Positions 56,526 to 64,000 of a stretch of 64,000 nt of DNA are shown here, in pieces; position 1 is the stretch's first letter; every line of letters starts with the position of its first letter. Source of the DNA: Gigantopelta aegis (lineage: Eukaryota > Mollusca > Gastropoda > Neomphalida > Peltospiridae); the NCBI RefSeq assembly GCF_016097555.1, contig NC_054702.1:70354695-70418694 (forward strand), given 5' to 3'. The notes under the pieces were generated by a model that was not told the DNA's origin, did not search any database, and saw only the letters and a program-made list of their open reading frames with translations. The translations under genes were made by a program, and so were the position numbers.

Positions 56526-57057
56526 CTTACTCCCATTTGGTCGAATTCCCAACTGCTAAAACAACATTAGATATGGTTCAATGATCTTACTGACATGCAT
56601 GTTGTTACCTCAGTCATTATAATGAACTGTTCCAGATTATTTGGAAACCGATTATTATTGTATAGATGACATAGATATCACTTAACGCATAAAGTATGTA
56701 AATATAACAAATATCGAAATAATCCATGTATTGAATATCTGTAATTAATTAAAAACGGTCTCCAACTAAAAATGTTTTTTTCACAAAAAGCAAAAAAAAT
56801 ATTCAACATTTAAAATATTCATTTTTTTCAAGTACACATGCAAGTACAAATGCAGCAGTTTCTTTCAGAATGTTACACTCACAATGTCACAATCACTGCA
56901 GCTTCACGAGGTGACCAAAACTTGTATAAACATGAAGAGGCCATGTTCATTACATACACAGGTAATCAGGTAGTTGTTATATAACAGACAAGTACTTATT
57001 TTTCGACCAATTGGCATTTCGACCAATTGGGAATTCGACCAAATGGGACGACACCGT
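56526..57057. other. No gene seen
   Basis: AT-rich. A small triplet of 'cgaccaattgg'-like words at 57003-57045 is the only repeat. Confidence 0.4.
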
Positions 57058-57729
57058 TTCCTCTCTAAGACTATATTTCAAAATTACCAAATGTTTAACA
57101 ATCAATAGCCGATGATTAATAAATCAATGTGCTCCAGTGGTGTCGTTAAACAAAACAATTTTAAATTTAAAACCCCCCAGTTGCTTAACCTTTCGACTGA
57201 ACATTGACACTGTTTATTATTTGGAATGTATTAGTCTTAGGGTCGGGACGTAGCTCAGTGGTACAGCGCTCGCTCGATGCGCGATCGGTGTGGGATCGAT
57301 CCCCGTCGGTGGAACCATTAAGCTATTTCTTGTTCTAGCCAGTGCACCACGACTGGTATACCAAAGGCCGTGGTATGTACTACCCTGTCTGTGGGATGGT
57401 GCATATAAAAGATCCCTTGCTACTAATCGAAAAGACAGCGGGTTTCCTCTTTCAATATCTGTGTGGTCCTTAACCATATGTCTGACGCCATATGACCGTA
57501 AATAAAATGTGTTGAGTGCGTCGTTAAATAAAACATTTCCTTCCTTCCTTCCTCTCTAAGACTATATTTCAAAATTACCAAATGTTTGACATTCAATAGC
57601 CGATTACTAAATTAATGTGCTCCAGTGGTGTCGTTAAACAAAACAATTTTAAATTTTAAAATCCCCCAGTTGCTTCACCTTTCGACTGAACATTCACACT
57701 GTTTATTATTTAGAAAGTATTAGTCCTGA
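57058..57729. repeat. ~180-bp direct duplication flanking a SINE-A
   Basis: 57058-57240 and 57549-57729 are near-identical: 'cctctctaagactatatttc', a B-type SINE tail, then 'cagttgcttaacctttcgac' and 'tgtttattatttggaa'. The SINE-A lies exactly between them. This is far too long for a target-site duplication. Confidence 0.85.
57241..57548 (+). mobile_element. SINE-A copy between duplicated flanks
   Basis: Full-length plus-strand copy from 'gggtcgggacgtagctcagt' to the (TTCC)n tail. The segment 'tagcccatgaagtggc' is deleted. Confidence 0.9.
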
Positions 57730-58244
57730 TATGAATACTAACTTGTGAAGAAAAAAAGTTCATAACTCACTTCAGTAATTTTTTGTCATCTTTGTTGCAA
57801 TCTCTAACCGTATCAGAGCCGCAGACAGTGCACCCACGACATGCTTGCTTGGATTCATGAGTCCACATTATTGGTGGACTGATTCACCAACCCACACACG
57901 TCTGCATGACATAATAACTTCTAAAATTAAGATTCGTCTGTGATAAGGACTCCAGAAGCATGTTCTGGACGCTACACTGGTTTTTGTGCCTAACGTCAAA
58001 TCAACGTGATATGATAGAAGACGGTGATACCAGTGGAATAGTTTGCGAGCGCTCGGCTTCCTCAATTGTTACACGCCCCAGGAGTGAGTGGAGCCATGCA
58101 CGTAAGAGTAATAAAACAGGAAAGTGTCCCAACAAGCCTTGTAACTCGCGAGGTAAGTCATAAAACAACTACACAAGTCCTACGAAATCAGCGAACATTT
58201 CCAGCGACAGGAAGCAAGCTGTAGCTCAGTGGCAGAAAGGAAAG
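57730..58244. other. No gene seen
   Basis: Open frames on both strands at 57868-58163 show no domain. Nothing else supported. Confidence 0.4.
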
Positions 58245-58646
58245 TAACGTTTGTTTAACGACACAACTAGATCACATTGGTTTATTAATCATTGGCTACT
58301 GGATGTCAAACATTTTGTAATTCTGACATAGTTTTTGTTAATTTTGTTTAACGACACCACTAGAGCACATTGATTTATTAATCAGCAGCTATTGGATGTC
58401 CAAAATTATGGCACATAATTTTAGATTCTTGGAAGAAATCCGCATTTGTTTTTTAATTATCAGCAAGGGATGTTTTATATTGCACTTTTCCACATACATG
58501 ATATCACATACCATGGCTACACCAGTCATTGGGCAATGCTGGTGATGAAAAAACACAGTCAGAGAATGTGTCCATCGAGCTGGTTCGATCATACGACCCA
58601 TGGTTCTTCCGCGAGCGCTATACCAATTAACGGAATGTCGCCCCTA
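58245..58646 (-). mobile_element. SINE tail plus a near-complete SINE-B/D copy
   Basis: A B-type tail (58245-58330) is followed by a second B-type tail at 58346 ('gtttaacgacaccactagag') that continues into a diverged body. It ends in a head near 58646 ('cgagctggttcgatc'). Confidence 0.7.
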
Positions 58647-60161
58647 AACTACGGGTATGTGATGCCTAACATATTTTAATGGCAGAACACTAAATCAAAG
58701 TAATCTAGTGGTGTCGTTAACATATTGGCATTGAGGTGCCAATGGATCTCAGGATAGGTCCCCGTCAGAGGATAATCCATTTAAATTGTTAATGTTCCAT
58801 ATCAAATACTTCTTTTTGCCAAAAAAAATGAATGAATGAATAAATGTTTAACGATACCCCAGGACAAAAATTATTTACATTAAGAATAAAATTTATATAA
58901 TTATGTTATCGAGAGTAAAAGTACCACATATGGCAACTGCAGGGTTTTTTCTCTACTCTTCTCAAACAATGCCTCATGTTGCAGTTATATGTTAGATACC
59001 TAAATAGCCGTAGATTAAACTTTATACTAAAATATAAATATTCGATTTCGTCCTCAAGCGTTTTAGTTATTTTATGTCAAGACACTTAACAGCAAAGCTT
59101 CTTTCGCAAATGTGCCTTTAATCTCGAGTAAGAAACCGGATACTTTGTTAGAAAGCAGTGTCTTAAAGTCGCGGACCTGAGTTATTAGATAGCGTAAACT
59201 ATTTACGGCTATTACAACGGTTTTGGGGGGTGGTTTTTTTACCGTTAACTTACAATATATTGCTTAAAGTCTGAAGTTTGGCAAATCCAATGTATTTCTA
59301 GCGGTCTCGGTGTTTGTTGTGGCTCAAAATGTATTTCATGTGAAGCATAAAAGGTACGTACCTCGTAAAGTAGGTTCAGTGGCTTTAATTAAGCGTTATC
59401 TGGATGCAATTATACTGATGACTCACGACTCACGAATAAGCTACGCTCACGTGCAATGTCGTCATTGCAAGGAAAATAACTCCTGTTTCTTCATCAGATA
59501 TTTCCATGAAACAAGGCGATTTGCCCAGGGCAGGCGCCTGTGCAGGGGACGGATTTCGGGGGTTGAACTCACCACCCCTCTGTTCAAGCAAATTTTCTCT
59601 TTTTTTAAATACATCTTCCGGAGGAGCATGTCTCGACATCCACCCCCAACCCCATCCCCATCAACTTCGCTTATAACAATCTACACCTCCCCCCTACCCG
59701 CCTACAAGACAGACGTGCATGAATCTTTAGTATGTATTTAATTATGTGTCATATGGTCAATTAGTTGTTTGATTTATTGGTTTTGTTTAATAACGAAGGA
59801 TGAGGGTTGGGGCAATGGCATTTTGTATGGACAGGCTCAAGTCTACTGAAAACCCGCTGGAGCCTGATAATAAGGCACGGGCGAACCTTTTTACTCAGTA
59901 TGTATCTGTTTGAAAGCGATGAACTGATTAGATAACATGCAGTCAGAAATTAGCCATTTTCCTCCAGGGAAGCTGTATTATAGTTTGTTCCAGACATCAC
60001 CGCGTTGTCTGATTAAACCAGCCAATTAAACCTGACAGCCACCATTCAGAGTCTACACCAGCGGAGAACACTCGGTTAACTAATTAGTATTTACTTGCAG
60101 TCAGGACGGCAACAAAAACAATAAGCAAAGTGTAGCGCATGTTGCCAGACGTCATACATAT
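58647..60161. other. No gene seen; decayed repeats
   Basis: 59160-59400 carries TTAA-MITE-like words ('gtcttaaagtcgcggac', 'gtatttctagcggtc'). 59520-59700 is C/G-rich and may be a short G-run element. No exon supported. Confidence 0.4.
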
Positions 60162-60484
60162 AGGGGAGCGGGACGTTACGGTAGCCCAGCGATAAAACGT
60201 TCGCTTGATGCGCGATCGGTTTAGGATCAAGCCCCGTCGGTGGGCCCATTGGGCTATCTCTCCATCCAGCCAGTGCACCACGACTGGTGTATCAAATACC
60301 GTGGTATGTGCTATCCTGTCTGTGGGATGGTGCATAGAAAATATCCCTTGTTACTAATGAAAACAAAATGTAGCGGGTTTCCTCTTTAAGACTATATGTC
60401 TGAATTACCAAATATTTGACATCCAATAGCCAATGATTAATAAATCAATGTGCTCTAATGGTGTCGTTAAACAAAACAAACCAA
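60162..60484 (+). mobile_element. SINE-D copy
   Basis: A-type head ('ggtagcccagcgataaaacg', 'aggatcaagccccgtcgg') with B-type tail ('ggtgtcgttaaacaaaacaa'). Possible diverged TSD around 'catatagggg' and 'catatgggga'. Confidence 0.88.
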
Positions 60485-60609
60485 CATCATATGGGGACTT
60501 AGCTGCTTACGTATAAAACAAAAACAAAACAAAACCCCCGATCATTGGTTGCTTTCACATGCATTGACTATGCTGTGTGATCTCTCACCACCACTACCAC
60601 CACCACCAC

Positions 60610-60690
60610 GTAACTCTCCATTCCTGAAAAATAATGGGACTCGGCCCTAGCGGGCCTCATCTCCATTATTTTTCAGGAATGGAAAGTTAC
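60610..60690. repeat. Hairpin with ~29-bp stem and ~20-nt loop
   Basis: 'taactctccattcctgaaaa' plus 'ataatggga' pairs with 'tctccattatttttcaggaa' plus 'tggaaagtta', with few mismatches. The loop has its own short inverted 'ggccctagcgggcc'. Probably a tiny foldback element. Confidence 0.85.
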
Positions 60691-61249
60691 TCGGACATTC
60701 CCCTGTACATAAAAACAACAACACGTTATGATTCTTCTTTGTTTCTTCTAAAAATAAATAGTTTATTGCTCCAGAAATATGTTATGATAGTGTCAGGGTT
60801 GGTGCCCTGAATTCACTACCTTACAAAGTACATAGTAAACAATCATTACAAAATGTTAATCTACAAATAATGTACATACTAATATACTCTACAAAAAAAG
60901 TAGGGGAGTCTGAAATATTAAAACATACGTTTTGACCACAGACATCCTAGTAAAGAACGTTAAGGTCTGTTTATCACCACACCGAAACACATTCCATAGT
61001 TTGTACACGTGCGTGGGGTGTCATTCTTGATTTTGACAATTTCCAGGAAGGTCCATTAATCACTGTGGAACATTATTTCTGTCAATCTTTTTCATTCTGT
61101 TGATCATTATTGTTTTGTTTTTAGTCATTTTCATTGTTTGAATTTGAGATTTACTGATAAAAAAACCTCGTGGTATATGAGCATGTTAAAATTACCCGCA
61201 ACCGCAACCAATTTGACATTCTTTCTTTCTTTACTTATATTCGTGCTTG
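60691..61249. other. No gene seen
   Basis: AT-rich with no recognised repeat or exon. The right end ('cttatattcgtgcttgt') is the outer part of a SINE-E into which the next array is set. Confidence 0.4.
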
Positions 61250-62065
61250 TATCCAATTAGCCCGAGTACTCTGACTGTAAGATAGCTAGACGGACATTTG
61301 GACGGTTATCAGCCCGAGTACTCCGACTGTAAGATAGCTAGATGGACATTTGGACGGTTATCAACCCGAGTACTCTGACTTTAAGTGGACTAGACGGACA
61401 TTTGGACGGTTATCAGCCCGAGTACTCTGACTGTAAGAGAGCTAGACAGACATTTGGACGGTTATCAGCCCGAGTACTCTGACTGTAAGAGAGCTAGACA
61501 GACATTTGGACGGTTATCAGCCCGAGTACTCTGATTGTAAGAGAACTAGACGGACATTTGGACGGTTATCAGTCCGAGTACTCTGACAGTAAGAGAGCTA
61601 GACGGACATTTGGACGGTTATCAGCCCGAGTACTCTGACTAAGAGAGCTAGACGGACATTTGGATGGTTATCAGCCCGAGTACTCTGACTGTAAGAGAGC
61701 TAGTCGGATATTTGGACGGTTATTAACTCGGAGTACTTTGACTGTAAGAGAGCTAGACGGACATTTGGACGGTTATTAGCCCGAGTACTCTGACTGTAAG
61801 AGAGCTAGACGGACATTTGGACGGTTATTAACTCGAGTACTCTGACTGTAAGAGAGCTAGATAGACATTTGGACGGTTATCAGCCCGAGTACTCTGACTG
61901 TAAGAGCTAGTCGGACATTTGGACTGCTATAACGCTCTCATTACAGCGTCATAACCGTCCAAATGTCCATCTAGCTCTCTTACAGTCAGAGTACTCGGGC
62001 TGATGACCGTCCAAATGTCCGTCTAGCTCTCTTACAGTCAGAGTGCTGGGGTTAATATCCAATTA
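61250..62065. repeat. 52-bp tandem array, 13 direct and 2 inverted copies
   Basis: Units begin '(a/t)cagcccgagtactctgac' and continue 'tgtaagagagctagac' and 'ggacatttggacggttat'. Thirteen direct copies (61260-61930, period 52) are followed by a short spacer and two copies in inverse orientation (61955-62050). Copies differ by a few substitutions, so the array is older than the 87-bp array. A 10-bp direct repeat TATCCAATTA flanks the whole (61250-61259 and 62056-62065), within SINE-E sequence. No coding signal. Confidence 0.9.
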
Positions 62066-62140
62066 AAGTTCAAGCACGCTGTCCTGGGCTCACACCTCAG
62101 CTATCTGCCAGGACAGTGGGTTAGTTGTCAGTAGTTTAAA
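62056..62140 (-). mobile_element. SINE-E end fragment
   Basis: 'ccaattaaagttcaagcacg' plus 'ctgtcctgggctcacacctc' up to 'gtgggttagttg'. The remainder of the element is missing. Confidence 0.75.
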
Positions 62141-62466
62141 GATTTTTCTACGTGACCTCCCGCGTAGCGCGCGTCATACGTGTGACGTGTATCTAGGTCA
62201 GGGAAATCCATTTGCACGGGCGTAGTAGAAAATGTATATGCAATTAACAGGGAAGCAATAAACATTAAGATAATGGGTTAAAGGACGTTATGAAACCAAA
62301 ATATAATTTTGTTATTCATATATTTATATGAAATTATTCATGCAAAGCTGACATGTTTTTAAGTCCCAAATCTACCACTGTTTCATAGAACAGATATAAA
62401 ATTTTCCTTGAATCAAATAGTGCAAACTTTTCTCGTCGACACCAACTATGTGTGCGCAACAACACG
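62141..62466. other. No gene seen
   Basis: Short AT-rich stretch. 'gcgtagcgcgcgtcatacgt' gives a locally GC-rich patch. Nothing supported. Confidence 0.4.
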
Positions 62467-63199
62467 TTTGTTTGTTTAACGACACCACTAGAGCACATTG
62501 AATTATTAATCATCGGTTATTGGATGTCAAACATTTGGTAATTCTGACACTATAAAGTAAAAAGTAAAGTTTGTTTTATTTAACGACGCCACTAGAGCAC
62601 ATTGATTTTTTAAATCTGATCACCGGCTATTGGACGTTAAACATATGGTCATTCTGACACTGTTTTGTTTTTAGAGGAAACCCGCCGTCGCCACATAGGC
62701 TACTGTTTTACCATAGGCAGCAAGGGATCTTTTATTTGCACTTCCCACAGGCAGGATAGCACAAACCATGTCCTTTGTTGAACCAGTTATGGATCACTGG
62801 TCGGTGCAAGTGGTTTACACCTACCCAATGAGCCTTGCGGAGCACTCACTCAGGGTTTGGAGTCGGTATCTGGATTAAAAATCCAATGACTCGACTGGGA
62901 TCCGAACCCAGTGCCTACCAGCCTGTAGTCCGATGGCTTAACCACTGCGCCACTGAGGCCGGTCTCTGACATTATAGTCATAGAGGAAACCCGCTACATT
63001 TCCCCCATTAGTAGCAAGGGATCTTTTATATGCACCATCCCAAAGACAGGATAGCACATACCACGACCTTTGATATATACAAGTCGCGGTGCACTGGCTG
63101 GAACGACGAGAAATAACCCAATGGGCCCACCGACGGGAGTCGATCCCAAACCTACCGCACATCAAGCGAGCACGTTACCACTGGGGTACGTCTCGCCCC
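62467..63199 (-). mobile_element. SINE-D copy split by a SINE-C
   Basis: B-type tail at 62467-62554 ('gtttaacgacaccactagag' to 'attctgacac'). Body and A-type head resume after 62976 ('tagaggaaacccgctac' to 'ggggtacgtctcgcccc'). Confidence 0.85.
62555..62964 (-). mobile_element. SINE-C-headed copy nested in a SINE-D, 12-bp TSD
   Basis: The head and C-specific segment are at the right. The tail here is B-like ('gacgccactagagcacattg') rather than A-like, making this a further mosaic (C head, B tail). TSD TCTGACA(C/T)TATA at 62543-62554 and 62965-62976, one mismatch. Confidence 0.88.
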
Positions 63200-63960
63200 C
63201 GTGTCCGGAAGACGTTTAACGGTGGCGGTCGCTCTAGAATTAATCCCCGTCTGTGGGCCCATTGTGCTATTTCCCGTTCCAGCCAGTGCTCTATAACTGG
63301 TGTAATAAAGGCCGTGGTATGTACTATCTTGTCTGTGGAATGGTGTTTATAAAAGATCCCTTGCGGCTAATTTAAAAGAGTAGCCCATGAAGTGGCGACA
63401 GCGGGTTTCCTCTCTCAGTATCTGTGTGGTCCTTAACCATTATGTCCGACACCATATAACAGTAAATAAATAGAGAATAATACATGAGTGGCCGTTAGAT
63501 ACCATTTATCTCACAGCGAGTTGTTTCAAAATGTATCTAACGAGCAAAAGCGAGTTTGATACTTTTTAAACAACGAGTTGTGAGATAAATGGTATCTAAC
63601 GGACACGAATGTATTATTCTATTTCTTACATATCCTCAAAAACAGGATTTAAGCAAATTTTAACATCTTTTCTCACTAAAAGTTATTTACAGCCGTTGCA
63701 TTTGAAGCTGACTTACGCGTCACAGACACATGAATGTCGGGTTAACTTTACGTCACAGTCTAATCGATTTCCATCGTGTAATATTTTATTGGATGTATGG
63801 CATTGGTGACCTGGTCATCACCTAGGAACAGCCAGTCGTATGTCTTGAAATTGTTAATACACGTAAATGTGTAAACCAAAAAATAACGCATGGTGTTCTC
63901 ACCAACGGGTGTGTAAGAAAATGCGTCGAGTTCGTCGTTAAAAGATACATTTCGTTCCTT
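63200..63960 (+). mobile_element. Degenerate SINE-A split by a ~440-bp element
   Basis: Body and tail run from 63200 to about 63469 ('atataacagtaaat'). The last tail piece ('tgcgtcgagttcgtcgttaa', 'catttcgttccttc') lies at 63914-63955. The head is badly eroded. Confidence 0.75.
63470..63912. mobile_element. ~440-bp element inserted in a SINE-A tail
   Basis: It starts with 'agaataatacatgagtggcc' and a strong hairpin: 'gttagataccatttatctca' at 63493 pairs with 'tgagataaatggtatctaac' at 63601, separated by a 'gagcaaaagcgag' loop. It ends 'gtgtgtaagaaaatg'. Relatives: 30105-30540 and, shortened, 32372-32666. No coding sequence. Confidence 0.65.
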
Positions 63961-64000
63961 CTTACGTTTCACGGAAGTTTCGCATTAAGAAATCTTAAAG
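63961..64000. other. Window end; nothing seen
   Basis: The final 40 bp follow the SINE-A tail and show no feature. Confidence 0.4.

Noticed and set aside
61250..62065. CRISPR-like array
   Set aside because: Direct tandem repeat without spacers, with inverted copies at one end.

Overview
The window looks like nuclear DNA from a lophotrochozoan animal, most likely a mollusc (inference). It has one intact animal-type neuropeptide receptor gene and one intact eukaryotic tRNA gene. The rest is mostly transposable-element debris and simple repeats. There is no operon structure, no bacterial signals and no CRISPR array. The only protein gene I consider functional is an intronless-looking class A GPCR of the bombesin/CCHamide/GGNG-receptor type at 37876-39006 (+). 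The only clear RNA gene is tRNA-Asp(GTC) at 54708-54779 (-).

Most of the window is built from tRNA-headed SINEs. I use five working names (not database names). SINE-A has a head with 'acgtagcccagtgg' and a tail ending 'cgttaaataaaacatttcc' (about 330 bp). SINE-B has a head with 'gatttagctcagtcgg' and a tail ending 'gtcgttaaacaaaacaaac' (about 320 bp). SINE-C has a head with 'ggcctcggtggcgccgtgg' and the A-type tail (about 385 bp). SINE-D has the A head and the B tail. SINE-E has a head like C and its own body (about 235 bp). A, B, C and D share a central block ('ggccgtggtatgtgctatcc' to 'aaaagatcccttgctgc'). Here '+' means the tRNA-like head lies at the lower coordinate. About ten copies have readable target-site duplications (TSDs) of 10-16 bp.

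Layout. 1-8 kb: old SINEs, a foldback-related minisatellite (4430-5365), and a SINE-A nested in a SINE-B. 8.9-11.2 kb: a four-deep nest of SINEs and inverted-repeat DNA elements, each layer with its own TSD. 12-13.3 kb: a broken non-LTR retrotransposon (LINE) reverse-transcriptase remnant. 13.7-16.1 kb: several miniature inverted-repeat elements (MITEs). 18.1-19.6 kb: an element of unknown class with a broken ORF; a second, internally deleted copy lies at 49.87-50.5 kb. 20.3-22.7 kb: a SINE whose internal segment has expanded into 23 near-identical 87-bp units. 25.5-27.3 kb: a foldback element. 27.4-30.1 kb: a 2.66-kb inverted-repeat element with subterminal motif arrays. 32-36.6 kb: SINEs and microsatellites. 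37.4-39.4 kb: the GPCR gene. 40-53 kb: SINEs, MITEs and a 77-bp-arm near-perfect hairpin (46986-47145). 54.7 kb: tRNA-Asp. 57-64 kb: a SINE flanked by a 180-bp duplication, a 52-bp tandem array with flipped end copies (61250-62065), and more nested SINEs.

Family names, domain calls and element classes come from reading the sequence only. No database search or alignment was run, and boundaries of old repeats are approximate.
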